From: Brevundimonas sp. UBA4553 | Lineage (GTDB): Bacteria > Pseudomonadota > Alphaproteobacteria > Caulobacterales > Caulobacteraceae | DNA length: 64,000 nucleotides | Assembly (NCBI RefSeq): GCF_002387245.1 | Contig: NZ_DGLD01000001.1 | Coordinates: forward strand, 124,001 to 188,000 | Reading direction: 5' to 3' | Shown: positions 27,451 to 35,893 of the stretch, piece after piece | Layout of the letters: each line of letters begins with the position of its first letter | Position numbering within the stretch: the stretch's first letter is position 1 | The notes under the pieces: generated by a model | Databases searched by the model: none | Told to the model about the DNA's origin: nothing | What the model saw: only the letters and a program-made list of their open reading frames with translations | Translations under genes and position numbers: made by a program

Positions 27451-29763
27451 ATGGCCGAGGCCGACATCGCCTATGTGGCCACTGCGGGCGCAGCCGGCCT
27501 GGCGCTGGCGATCAGCGCCTGGGCCTGGCGGCTGCGCAAGCGTCTGGGCGCGCGCGAGGCCGAGGTCGAGGCCTGGCTGGCGGGCGAGCGCGCTCACGCA
27601 GCCGCCTGCGAGGGGGCGCTCAACGTCTTCGATGACGTGCGGCTGGCCCTGACGCCGGAAGGCGGGGCCCAGTCGGTGTTCGGCGCTCCGGAGGCCCTGG
27701 CCGTTCTGGCGCCGGGACGCGAGGGCATCGCCGCCGCCGAGGCCATCGTTCAGGCCCTGCACGAAACCCATACAGGCCATATGGCGGGGCTGGTTGAGCG
27801 CGGCGAGGCGTTCGAGACCCTGCTGGAATCCGCAGACGGCGCCTGGGCGGTCGAAGGGCGCGCGCTCGGCGGCTCGGCCTGGCTGCGGCTGTCCAGACTT
27901 GGCGGCGCCGAGACGGCGGCCGACGCGGGCCTGGGCGCTCTGGCGGAGGCTTCGCCGGCGCCGACCTGGGTGATCGACGGCGCCGGGCAACTGGTCTGGG
28001 CCAACAAGGCCTGGCTGACGGAGGTCCGCGCCGAAACCCTGGTCGAAGCCCGCGAGACGGGGCTGAGCTTTGATCGCGGCGCCGACCTCATCGTGGCCGA
28101 GGCCTCGCGCCTGAACGCGCGTCAGGACGGCTTCCGCTGGGTGTCGTCGGACGGTCGCCGCCGCGCCTGGCGCATCCTGGCCGAGCCTCTGGCGGGCGGT
28201 CGTGGCGCCGTCATCGCCTTCGCCATCGACATGACCGAGGCCGAGGAGACGCGCGACACCCTGCGCCGCCATGTCGAGGCCCACGACGAGACCCTGAACC
28301 ACCTGGCCGACGCGGTGGCCATCTTCGGCCCGGCCAAGCGGCTGGCCTTCCACAACACCGCCTTCCAGCAACTGTTCAACATCGACCCGGCCTGGCTGGA
28401 CGAACGTCCGACCCATGCCGAGCTGCTGGACCGCCTGCGCCAGAAGCGCCAGCTGCCCGAGGTCATCGACTACGCGGGGTGGAAGGCGCGTGAACTGGAC
28501 TTCTACGGCGCGGCGACCGCTGCGCCCGACGACTCCTGGTCCCTGCCCGACGGCCGGACCCTGCGGGTGGTGCGTCAGCCTCACCCCCTGGGCGGCATCC
28601 TGCTGATCTTCTCGGACATCACCGACGAGCTGCAGCTGCGCAGCCGCTACAACGCCCAGATCCAGGTCCAGACCGCGACGCTGGACAAGCTGAACGACGC
28701 GGTCGCCGTCTTCGGATCGGACGGTCGGCTGCGGCTGAACAACGACGCCTTCGAGACCTTCTGGGGCGTGACCGCCGACCAGTTGGCCGAGGCCGGCGAC
28801 TTCGACGCCGTGGCCGCCCTGTGCCGCCCGGTGCTGGACGACGCCGCCCTGTGGCTGGGGCTGAAGGCGCGCGTCGCCGATCCCGACCCCGAAAGCCGCG
28901 TGCCGATCTCGGGCGAGGGCCGCACCGACGACGACCGTGTCGTCGCCTGGCAGACGCGTCCCCTGCCCGACGGCGCCACCCTGGTCGCCTTCTCCGACGT
29001 CACCGCCCGCCGCGAGCTGGAGCGTGCCCTGGCCGCCAAGGAAGCGGCGCTGGCCGAAAGCCAGGCGCTGAAGCGCGAGTTCGTCGGCAGCGTTTCGTAT
29101 GAGCTGCGCACGCCGCTGACCACCATCGTCGGCTATTCCGAACTGCTGGAGGCCATGGGCGACCTGCCCGAGCGCAGCCGCCAGCACGCCGGGGCCATTC
29201 GTGTCGCCGCCAGCCATCTGGCCCGCTCCATCGACGACGTGCTGGACATGGCCCAGATTGACGCGGGCGAGATGGAGTTGACACTGGGCGACATGCGGGT
29301 CTGCGATCTGCTGGAGGCCTGCGCAGACAAGGTGCGCGGCAAGGTCGAGGGCCGGGGCGCCGCCCTGACGGTCGCCTGTCCGCCCCGTCTGAAACCGGTT
29401 CGCGCCGATGCTCGACGTATCGGTCAGGCCGTCGATCACCTGCTGGAGAACGCCTGCCGCGCCGTATCCGAAGGCGGGGCCGTGACCCTGACCGCCGAGG
29501 TCGGCGCAGGCGAGGTCCGCATTCGCGTCGAGGACACGGGCCGGGGCATTCCCTATCACCTGCAGGCCCACGTCTTCGACCGCTTCGTGCGGCGTGAGCG
29601 CGGCGGGCCGGGCGTGGCCCTGGCTCTGGTCAAGGCCCTGGTCGAGCTGCACGGCGGCTGGGCCGAGGTTCAGTCCGAACCGGGCAAGGGCGCGGCCTTC
29701 ATCCTGCACCTGCCGGTTGAGGCCACGGCCCCCACGGCGGCCCCGGAACTGCTGCTGGGCTGA
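27451..29763 (+). CDS. divL: DivL, non-canonical (tyrosine) histidine-kinase-like cell-cycle regulator
   Basis: A 770-residue protein with an N-terminal membrane anchor (about 4-25), a coil, three to four PAS-like domains (~150-520), a DHp domain and a CA domain (N box HLLENACRAV, VEDTGRGIPY). The phospho-acceptor position reads SVSYELRTPL: tyrosine replaces histidine, and with the ATG at 27451 it is Y550, the same number as in Caulobacter DivL. DivL binds phospho-DivK and switches CckA between kinase and phosphatase, controlling CtrA. CAGG just before the ATG supports this start over the ATG at 27427. Confidence 0.95.
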   Translation: MAEADIAYVATAGAAGLALAISAWAWRLRKRLGAREAEVEAWLAGERAHAAACEGALNVFDDVRLALTPEGGAQSVFGAPEALAVLAPGREGIAAAEAIVQALHETHTGHMAGLVERGEAFETLLESADGAWAVEGRALGGSAWLRLSRLGGAETAADAGLGALAEASPAPTWVIDGAGQLVWANKAWLTEVRAETLVEARETGLSFDRGADLIVAEASRLNARQDGFRWVSSDGRRRAWRILAEPLAGGRGAVIAFAIDMTEAEETRDTLRRHVEAHDETLNHLADAVAIFGPAKRLAFHNTAFQQLFNIDPAWLDERPTHAELLDRLRQKRQLPEVIDYAGWKARELDFYGAATAAPDDSWSLPDGRTLRVVRQPHPLGGILLIFSDITDELQLRSRYNAQIQVQTATLDKLNDAVAVFGSDGRLRLNNDAFETFWGVTADQLAEAGDFDAVAALCRPVLDDAALWLGLKARVADPDPESRVPISGEGRTDDDRVVAWQTRPLPDGATLVAFSDVTARRELERALAAKEAALAESQALKREFVGSVSYELRTPLTTIVGYSELLEAMGDLPERSRQHAGAIRVAASHLARSIDDVLDMAQIDAGEMELTLGDMRVCDLLEACADKVRGKVEGRGAALTVACPPRLKPVRADARRIGQAVDHLLENACRAVSEGGAVTLTAEVGAGEVRIRVEDTGRGIPYHLQAHVFDRFVRRERGGPGVALALVKALVELHGGWAEVQSEPGKGAAFILHLPVEATAPTAAPELLLG

Positions 29764-29816
29764 TGTTTCGCCCATGTCGTGCTAGAGGGCCTGTCCAAGC
29801 CCTCTAGGACGTCCCC

Positions 29817-30671
29817 ATGGCCGACACCACCCGCCCCCTGCTCAAGACCGCCATCATCTATGATTTCGATGGCACCCTGGCGCGGGGCAATATGCAGGAG
29901 GTCAGCTTCATCCCCTCGATCGGGATGACGCCGGCCCAGTTCTGGAACGAGACCGTCCGTCCCCGGACCATCGCCTCCGACGGCGACGGCATCCTCATGT
30001 ATATGCAAATGATGCTGCTGGCCGCGCGCGAGCAGGGCAATCCCGTCACGCGACAGACGCTGCAGGACCACGGCCGCGACGTGGCCTTGTTCGAGGGCCT
30101 GCGAGACCGCAGCTGGTTCGACCGCATGAACGAATTCGGCGCCCAGTACGGCCTGGAGATCGAGCACTACATCATCTCCGCCGGTCTGGAGGAGATGATC
30201 CAGGGCTGCCCCATCGCCGAGGCCTTCACCCACGTCTTCGCGTCCAAGTACGCCTACGACGCCGACGAGGTCGCGGTCTGGCCGGCGGTGGGCGTCAACT
30301 ACACCACCAAGACCCAGTACCTGTTCCGCATCAACAAGGGCGTGCACAACCACTGGGACGACGAGCGCATCAACCGCTTCATCCCCGACGAGGAACGCCC
30401 CATCCCGTTCGACCGGATGATCTTTCTCGGCGACGGCGACACCGACGTCCCGACCATGAAGATGATGCACACCAAGGGCGGCTTCTCCATCGCCGTCTAT
30501 GACCCCGACAACACCCCCCGGGACCACAACAAGATCCACCGCCTGATCTCGGAAGACCGCGTCAACTTCGTCGCCGAGGGCGACTATCGCGAGGGCACGC
30601 CGGTCGACCTGATCGTCAAGGGCCTGATCGGCCGCATCGCCGTCAACTACGGCCGGATGCCGGCGGACTGA
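29817..30671 (+). CDS. HAD-superfamily hydrolase
   Basis: A 284-residue cytosolic HAD phosphatase. Motif I is IIYDFDGTLARG (nucleophile Asp near residue 16), motif II is the YIISAGLEEMI serine, and the terminal motif is IFLGDGDTDVPTMK. The cap region (~30-110) is helical. The substrate is not recognised. Its 3' end overlaps the 3' end of the convergent kinase gene by 29 bases. Confidence 0.8.
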   Translation: MADTTRPLLKTAIIYDFDGTLARGNMQEVSFIPSIGMTPAQFWNETVRPRTIASDGDGILMYMQMMLLAAREQGNPVTRQTLQDHGRDVALFEGLRDRSWFDRMNEFGAQYGLEIEHYIISAGLEEMIQGCPIAEAFTHVFASKYAYDADEVAVWPAVGVNYTTKTQYLFRINKGVHNHWDDERINRFIPDEERPIPFDRMIFLGDGDTDVPTMKMMHTKGGFSIAVYDPDNTPRDHNKIHRLISEDRVNFVAEGDYREGTPVDLIVKGLIGRIAVNYGRMPAD

Positions 30672-31464
30672 CTGTGCGGTCGAGGTTCAGGGCGAAGGGC
30701 ACATCCGCCCGCACCCCGCCGGCCAGCATATGGCGGCTGATCCGCTCGAACGCCTGAATGAAGACGGCCAGATCGGCGCGACGCGCGGGCGGCAGGTCGG
30801 CGGACGGCAGGCCCATCAGCTCCGCCTCCTGCTCGCAGCGCCAGTCCAGCACGGCGCCGAACGACGGCGCCTTCAGGAACAGAACGGCGTCGAAGCGGGC
30901 GAACAGGTCGGCATAGGGCCCGGCCAACGCTTCGTTGACGGCGCGTCGCCACACCCCCTGCCCGTCCCGCCTGTCTTCCAGCGCATTGATCGGCGTCGCC
31001 AGTTCCGCCTGGCCTTGCGCCGTCGCCCCCAGGCACCAGCCGTCCACCAGGACCGCCGACGGGCGGCCTGTGAACACAGGCCATTGCGCCTCGGGGCGGC
31101 GGTCGTCGGAAAGCTTGTCGAAGGCGGGCAGCGGCGTTCGGCTGTCGGGCCCGGCGTCGCGCAGGGCTTCCACCGTCCGTTCCAGCAGCCTCAGATCATG
31201 CGTGCCGGGCGGGCCGCGCACAGCGAACAGGGGATGGACCGCCCGGCCCCTGGTCTCACGCTCGGCCTTGGTCAGATAGACGTCGTCTAGCGATAGATGC
31301 GCCGCACCGAAACATTCGGCGGCGAGGCGGGCCAGCGTGGTCTTGCCCGACCCTTGCGCCCCGGCGATGCCGATCAGCGGGATGTGGCCGGGCCGCGCCA
31401 ATCCCTGCTGTGAATGGGCGTTGATCAAGGCCCCGACCGCGTCCAGCAGCCGGGCGTCGATCAT
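30643..31464 (-). CDS. P-loop kinase, D-glycerate 3-kinase-like
   Basis: A 273-residue ATP-dependent kinase of the phosphoribulokinase/uridine-kinase-like class. Walker A is GIAGAQGSGKTTLA, followed by SLDDVYLTKAER, VRGPPGTHDLRLL and VLVDGWCLGA. This order matches plant/yeast-type glycerate kinases, which phosphorylate D-glycerate. The substrate assignment is by family resemblance only. It is preceded by the ferredoxin gene with a one-base gap and convergently overlaps the HAD gene. Confidence 0.75.
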   Translation of the reverse strand: MIDARLLDAVGALINAHSQQGLARPGHIPLIGIAGAQGSGKTTLARLAAECFGAAHLSLDDVYLTKAERETRGRAVHPLFAVRGPPGTHDLRLLERTVEALRDAGPDSRTPLPAFDKLSDDRRPEAQWPVFTGRPSAVLVDGWCLGATAQGQAELATPINALEDRRDGQGVWRRAVNEALAGPYADLFARFDAVLFLKAPSFGAVLDWRCEQEAELMGLPSADLPPARRADLAVFIQAFERISRHMLAGGVRADVPFALNLDRTVSPPASGRS

Positions 31465-31465
31465 C

Positions 31466-31786
31466 TCAGTGTTGGCTTTGCGGCAGGCGCACGATCAGGC
31501 CGTCCAGGTCGTCGCTGACGCGGATCTGGCAGGACAGGCGGCTGTTCGGCTCGACGTTCTCGGCGAAGTCGAGCATCGACTCCTCCATGGCCGAGGGGCG
31601 ACCCGTCTCGGCGGCGAAGGCCTCGTCGACATAGACATGGCAGGTGGCGCAGGCGCAGGCGCCGCCGCAGTCGGCGTCGATGCCCGGCACATTGTTGCGG
31701 ATCGCGCCTTCCATGACGCTGAGGCCGTTCTTGACCTCGACCGCATGCTCGGTCCCGTCGTGCTCGATGTAGGTGATCTTGGCCAT
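31466..31786 (-). CDS. [2Fe-2S] ferredoxin (adrenodoxin type)
   Basis: A 106-residue electron carrier. Cluster ligands are C40, C46, C49 and C86 (CxxxxxCxxC plus the RLSCQI cysteine), with an extra C44. The N-terminal ITYIEHDGTEHAVEVKNGLSVMEGA is typical of FdxB/adrenodoxin-like ferredoxins that serve P450s or Fe-S assembly. It is the first gene of a two-gene unit with the kinase. Confidence 0.9.
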   Translation of the reverse strand: MAKITYIEHDGTEHAVEVKNGLSVMEGAIRNNVPGIDADCGGACACATCHVYVDEAFAAETGRPSAMEESMLDFAENVEPNSRLSCQIRVSDDLDGLIVRLPQSQH

Positions 31787-31842
31787 GCAGGCGTCTTAGC
31801 CCAGGCCGCGCGGGAGGCAAGCCCCGCCGCACGACGGGCATG

Positions 31843-31873
31843 AAAAACCCCCGGAGCCTGACGGCGCCGGGGG
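31843..31873 (-). terminator. Terminator after sdhB
   Basis: In the minus direction CCCCCGG and CCGGGGG form a stem with a 12-base loop and are followed by TTTTT, 27 bases after the sdhB stop. This fits an intrinsic terminator of the sdhCDAB transcript. Confidence 0.7.
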
Positions 31874-31899
31874 CGTTTCGGATCGGTAAGCCTGAAGGC

Positions 31900-32697
31900 C
31901 TAGGCCGCCGCGCGCTTGCGGCTCGGGGCCACCATCAGCTTCTTGGTCTCGGCGATCGCCTTGGCCGGGTTCAGCCCCTTGGGGCAGACCTGGGCGCAGT
32001 TCATGATCGTGTGGCAGCGATACAGCTTGAAGGGGTCCTCGAGGTCGTCGAGGCGCTTCTGGGTCGCGTCGTCGCGGCTGTCCGAGATCCAGCGGTAGGA
32101 CTGCAGCAGGGCCGCCGGGCCGAGGTACTCTTCCTGGTTCCACCAGTAGCTGGGGCAGGAGGTCGAGCAGCAGGCGCACAGGATGCACTCGTACAGACCA
32201 TCCAGCTTCTCGCGGTCGGCCGGCGACTGCAGGCGTTCCGTCTCCGGATCGGGATCGTCGGACTGGAGATAGGGCTGGATCGAGTCGTACTGGGCGTAGA
32301 ACAGGCTCAGGTCCGTCACCAGGTCCTTGACCACCGGCTGGTGGGGCAGGGGGGCGATGGTGATGTTGTGCGACGAGCACTCGTCCATGCCCTTGGTGCA
32401 GGCCAGGGTGTTGCGACCGTCGATGTTCATCGAGCACGAGCCGCAGATGCCTTCACGGCACGAGCGACGGAAGGACAGGGTCGGGTCGATCTCGTTCTTG
32501 ATGTGGATCAGGGCGTCCAGAAGCATGGGGCCGTGATCGTCGGACGAGACCTCGAAGCTGTCCCAGCGCGGATCGGAATCCGTCTCCGGGTCATAGCGGT
32601 AGACCTTGTAGGTCTTGACGTTCTTGGCGCCGGCCGGGGCCTTGTGGACCTTGCCGGTCGTGGGCTTGGAGCCGCGCGGGAGGGTGAGTTGAACCAT
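31900..32697 (-). CDS. sdhB: Succinate dehydrogenase iron-sulfur subunit
   Basis: Electron-transfer subunit of complex II (265 residues). [2Fe-2S]: CREGICGSCSMNIDGRNTLAC. [4Fe-4S] and [3Fe-4S]: CILCACCSTSCPSYWWN and CHTIMNCAQVCPKG. The start at 32697 is preceded by GGGAGA; the frame is open further upstream but without such a signal. It is the last gene of sdhCDAB, 14 bases downstream of sdhA. Confidence 0.97.
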   Translation of the reverse strand: MVQLTLPRGSKPTTGKVHKAPAGAKNVKTYKVYRYDPETDSDPRWDSFEVSSDDHGPMLLDALIHIKNEIDPTLSFRRSCREGICGSCSMNIDGRNTLACTKGMDECSSHNITIAPLPHQPVVKDLVTDLSLFYAQYDSIQPYLQSDDPDPETERLQSPADREKLDGLYECILCACCSTSCPSYWWNQEEYLGPAALLQSYRWISDSRDDATQKRLDDLEDPFKLYRCHTIMNCAQVCPKGLNPAKAIAETKKLMVAPSRKRAAA

Positions 32698-32711
32698 CTG
32701 TCTGCTCTCCC

Positions 32712-34496
32712 TTAGTAAACCCGAGCCTTGGGCTCGATGTACGAGACGTCGTCGGTCATCGTGTACTTGTGCACCGGACGGTAATCGATCTGGACGCCTT
32801 CGCCCGGACGCTTCCACGCCAGGGTGTGCTTCATCCAGTTGACGTCGTCGCGGTCCGGATAGTCCTCGCGAGCGTGGGCGCCGCGCGATTCCGTGCGGTT
32901 GGCCGCGCCTTCGATGGTGACCAGGGCCTGGGCGATCAGGTTGTCGTACTCCAGGGTCTCCATCAGATCCGTGTTCCAGATCAGGCCGCGATCCGTGGTC
33001 TTGATGTCGGCGCCGGCGGCGTCGATCGCGCGCAGCTTGGCCACGCCCTCGTCCAGGGTCTTGCCGGTGCGGAAGACGGCGGCGTCCGACTGCATGGCCC
33101 GCTGCATTTCAAGGCGCAGCTTGGCGGTCGGGGTCGAACCCGAGGCGTTGCGGAAGCGGTCCAGACGGGCCAGGTGGGCGTCGGTCTGGGCCTTGGAGGC
33201 CGAGGGCACGGCCGAGTTCTTGTCCACGACCTCGCCGCAGCGCAGGCCGACGGCGCGGCCGAACACCACCAGGTCGGTCAGGGAGTTGGAGCCCAGACGG
33301 TTGGCGCCGTGCACCGAGACGCAGGCGGCCTCGCCCACGGCCATCAGGCCCGGAACCACGCTGTCGGGGTTGCCGTCGCGCAGGGTCAGCACTTCGCCGT
33401 GATAGTTCGTCGGGATGCCGCCCATGTTGTAGTGGACGGTCGGCAGGACCGGGATCGGCTCCTTGGTCACGTCGACGCCGGCGAAGATCTTGGCCGACTC
33501 CGAGATGCCCGGCAGACGCTGGTGCAGGATCTTGGGATCCAGGTGGTCCAGGTGCAGGAAGATGTGGTCCTTGTTCGGACCGACCCCGCGACCTTCGCGG
33601 ATTTCGATGGTCATGGAGCGCGAAACCATGTCGCGCGGGGCCAGGTCCTTCACGGTCGGCGCATAGCGCTCCATGAAGCGCTCGCCTTCCGAGTTGGTCA
33701 GGTAGCCGCCCTCGCCGCGGGCGCCTTCAGTGATCAGGCAGCCGGCGCCATAGATGCCGGTCGGGTGGAACTGCACGAACTCCATGTCCTGCAGCGGCAG
33801 GCCGGCGCGCAGCACCATGGCGTTGCCGTCGCCGGTGCAGGTGTGGGCCGAGGTGGCCGAGAAGTAGGCGCGGCCGTAACCGCCGGTCGCCAGCACCACC
33901 ATCTTGGCGCGGAACTGGTGCATCTGGCCGGTGTCGAGCTGCAGGGCGGTGACGCCGGTGCAGGCGCCGTCCTGCATGATCAGGTCCAGGGCGAAGTATT
34001 CGACGAAGAACTTCACCTCGCGACGGACCGACTGGCCGTACAGGGTGTGCAGGATGGCGTGGCCGGTGCGGTCGGCGGCGGCGCAGGTGCGCTGCACCGG
34101 GCCTTCGCCGAAGTTGCGGGTCATGCCGCCGAAGGCGCGCTGGTAGATCTTGCCTTCTTCGGTGCGGCTGAAAGGCACGCCCCAGTGTTCCAGCTCGTAG
34201 ACGGCCTTGGGCGCGTTACGGACCAGGTATTCGATGGCGTCCTGGTCGCCCAGCCAGTCCGACCCCTTGACGGTGTCGTACATGTGCCACTGCCAGCTGT
34301 CCTCGCCCATGTTGCCCAGCGAGGCCGAGATGCCGCCCTGGGCGGCCACGGTGTGCGAGCGGGTGGGAAAGACCTTGGTGACGCAGGCGACCTTCAGGCC
34401 CTGCTGGGCGGCGCCGAGGGCCGCGCGCAGGCCGGAACCGCCCGCGCCGACGACGACGACGTCGTATTCGTGATCGATAAGCTCGTAAGCAGCCAT
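32712..34496 (-). CDS. sdhA: Succinate dehydrogenase flavoprotein subunit
   Basis: FAD-carrying catalytic subunit of complex II (594 residues), oxidising succinate to fumarate on the cytoplasmic face. FAD fold VVVGAGGSGLRAAL, covalent-flavin region TRSHTVAAQGG, and the catalytic-domain blocks QFHPTGIYGAGCLITEGARGEGG and HGANRLGSNSLTDLVVFGR are all present. The ATG at 34496 (MAAYELIDHEYDVVVVG) is used instead of the longer open frame. The start lies seven bases after the sdhD stop. Confidence 0.97.
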   Translation of the reverse strand: MAAYELIDHEYDVVVVGAGGSGLRAALGAAQQGLKVACVTKVFPTRSHTVAAQGGISASLGNMGEDSWQWHMYDTVKGSDWLGDQDAIEYLVRNAPKAVYELEHWGVPFSRTEEGKIYQRAFGGMTRNFGEGPVQRTCAAADRTGHAILHTLYGQSVRREVKFFVEYFALDLIMQDGACTGVTALQLDTGQMHQFRAKMVVLATGGYGRAYFSATSAHTCTGDGNAMVLRAGLPLQDMEFVQFHPTGIYGAGCLITEGARGEGGYLTNSEGERFMERYAPTVKDLAPRDMVSRSMTIEIREGRGVGPNKDHIFLHLDHLDPKILHQRLPGISESAKIFAGVDVTKEPIPVLPTVHYNMGGIPTNYHGEVLTLRDGNPDSVVPGLMAVGEAACVSVHGANRLGSNSLTDLVVFGRAVGLRCGEVVDKNSAVPSASKAQTDAHLARLDRFRNASGSTPTAKLRLEMQRAMQSDAAVFRTGKTLDEGVAKLRAIDAAGADIKTTDRGLIWNTDLMETLEYDNLIAQALVTIEGAANRTESRGAHAREDYPDRDDVNWMKHTLAWKRPGEGVQIDYRPVHKYTMTDDVSYIEPKARVY

Positions 34497-34503
34497 GACG
34501 GGA

Positions 34504-34902
34504 TCAGACTCCGGCGGGCAGCGGGGCGGAGCCCATCGCCACACGCACGATGAAGAAGATGCTGGCGGCGGCCAGCACGAGGAAGACGAGGTTCGACAGG
34601 TTGATCAGGGTCGTCCGGGCCGAGGGCGCGGGGACGTAGTCCTCGATGATCACCTTCCAGGCCAGGCTGGCGAACAGGAAGAAGATGATGGCGGTCAGGC
34701 CCAGAAGGCCGGCGTTCAGGGCGTTTCCGAACCAGGCGGTCACGGCCTCATAGCCGGCGCCCGCCAGGGTGAAGCCCGATGACAGGACCCACAGGCCCAG
34801 CGGCATCAGCGCCAGCAGGGCCAGCTTCTCGATCTTCCACTCGCCGGCGCCGTGGCGCTCGGAGATCTTCACATGGTTCTTGAACTTGGGGGCGGCGCTC
34901 AC
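34504..34902 (-). CDS. sdhD: Succinate dehydrogenase membrane anchor subunit
   Basis: Small anchor of complex II (132 residues) with three membrane segments (about 28-48, 62-85 and 100-122). The end of the second segment reads FLFASLAWKVIIEDYV, which aligns with the E. coli region LIHAWIGMWQVLTDYV. The histidine that ligates haem b there is absent (phenylalanine here), and the only histidines are at positions 10 and 17, outside the membrane. The gene overlaps sdhC by four bases. Confidence 0.88.
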   Translation of the reverse strand: MSAAPKFKNHVKISERHGAGEWKIEKLALLALMPLGLWVLSSGFTLAGAGYEAVTAWFGNALNAGLLGLTAIIFFLFASLAWKVIIEDYVPAPSARTTLINLSNLVFLVLAAASIFFIVRVAMGSAPLPAGV

Positions 34903-35351
34903 AGCGAAACCTTTCCGGCGGCGAACAGGACGACCCAGAACAGCACGGTCACGACCAGAGGGCCCCAGACCGCGATGTTGGCCATCAGATTGGCGGACTT
35001 CAGATCAAGGCCCTTGCCGGCGTCGTTGATCAGGTGGCGGGCGCCGTTCAGCAGGAAGGAGAAGAGGACCAGCGACAGGCCGAACCAGATGAACAGGCCG
35101 AAAGGCGAGGCCGAGCAGGCCAGAACCTTGGCGTAGGCCTCGGGACCCGCCGCGACGGCCGCGACCCAGCCCAGCAGCAGGACGGCGCCGATCGTGGCCG
35201 CGCCGATCGTGACGCGGAACAGGATGGAGGCCGTCATGGTCACGTGCCACCGCCAGACGTCGGTGAAGGGCGACATCGGCGCGACGTGGCCGTTGGGATG
35301 GCGGACGTAGCGGCCAGTCGGGTCGCCCGCACCCTGGGGAAGGTTCGACAT
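34899..35351 (-). CDS. sdhC: Succinate dehydrogenase cytochrome b556 subunit
   Basis: Anchor subunit of complex II (150 residues) with three membrane segments. The conserved haem-side motif NGARHLINDAGKGLDL keeps its histidine. The quinone-site region SILFRVTIG has phenylalanine where SIxHRxTG-type sequences have histidine. The ATG at 35351 is used; a TTG 15 bases upstream is in frame but lacks a better ribosome site. First gene of sdhCDAB. Confidence 0.88.
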   Translation of the reverse strand: MSNLPQGAGDPTGRYVRHPNGHVAPMSPFTDVWRWHVTMTASILFRVTIGAATIGAVLLLGWVAAVAAGPEAYAKVLACSASPFGLFIWFGLSLVLFSFLLNGARHLINDAGKGLDLKSANLMANIAVWGPLVVTVLFWVVLFAAGKVSL

Positions 35352-35365
35352 GCGAATGATTCTCA
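35351..35365. promoter_or_regulatory. Fur-box-like 7-1-7 site at the sdhC start
   Basis: TGCGAAT-G-ATTCTCA is a 7-1-7 inverted repeat (arms agree at 6 of 7 positions) and resembles the Fur core TGATAAT-N-ATTATCA. It covers the sdhC ribosome site and the first base of its start codon, downstream of the proposed promoter. Succinate dehydrogenase is an iron-rich enzyme, so iron-dependent control here would make sense. Confidence 0.5.
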
Positions 35366-35406
35366 AAAAACCTGTGGAAAAACAGGCCCGGTTGCAGTGC
35401 GATAGG

Positions 35407-35435
35407 CTTTAGTGACCGCAAAGGCCGGGTGTCAA
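35407..35435 (-). promoter_or_regulatory. Housekeeping promoter of sdhCDAB
   Basis: On the minus strand TTGACA (35435-35430) is followed after 17 bases by CTAAAG (35412-35407), agreeing with the Caulobacter housekeeping form TTGACnS ... GCTANA. The predicted start of transcription is about 50 bases before the sdhC ATG. Confidence 0.55.
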
Positions 35436-35476
35436 CGAAGCGGGGCGGATAAGCGCCGCGGATCGCAATTTCCTGA

Positions 35477-35893
35477 TCAGGCCTCGCGAACGGCTCGCAA
35501 AAACGCCGCCTTGACGGGCTCCGACAACCGAAGCGCGCCGGGCCGCCCCCAGATCGGATCGGGCCACAGGCCGTCGTCGCGGCGTCGGCCGACGACGTGG
35601 ACGTGCAACTGGCGGGTGACGTTGCCCAGGGCGGCGGTGTTCAGCTTGTCCACCGGCCGGTCAACCGCCTGACCCAGGGCGCGCACCAGGGCGCCCGCCC
35701 GCACGATCTCCTCCATCAGGGCCGCGCGCTGGGCCGGCGTCAGGTCGTCCAGCTCGACCGCGTCCTCCGCCCGGGGCAGCAGGATCAGCCAGGGAAAGCG
35801 AGCGTCGTCCTGCAGCCGCACCTGGCACAGCGGCCAGTCGACGGCGAAGACGGACCCGGCCTCGAAAGCGGGATCGGCTTTGAAATCGGTCAT
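35477..35893 (-). CDS. HIT-domain nucleotide hydrolase/transferase
   Basis: A 138-residue HIT-family protein with VDKLNTAALGNVTRQLHVHVVGRR near residue 95-118. The HxHxH core appears as QLHVHVV, with Gln at the first position as in many proteobacterial HIT proteins. The middle histidine nucleophile is retained. Likely substrates are dinucleotide polyphosphates or AMP conjugates. The ATG at 35893 overlaps the stop of the EcsC gene by four bases. Confidence 0.8.
   Translation of the reverse strand: MTDFKADPAFEAGSVFAVDWPLCQVRLQDDARFPWLILLPRAEDAVELDDLTPAQRAALMEEIVRAGALVRALGQAVDRPVDKLNTAALGNVTRQLHVHVVGRRRDDGLWPDPIWGRPGALRLSEPVKAAFLRAVREA

Noticed and set aside
26899..29775. A long minus-strand frame covering divL
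   Set aside because: Only its last 135 codons (26899-27306) form a real gene, the small metallopeptidase; the rest is antisense to divL.
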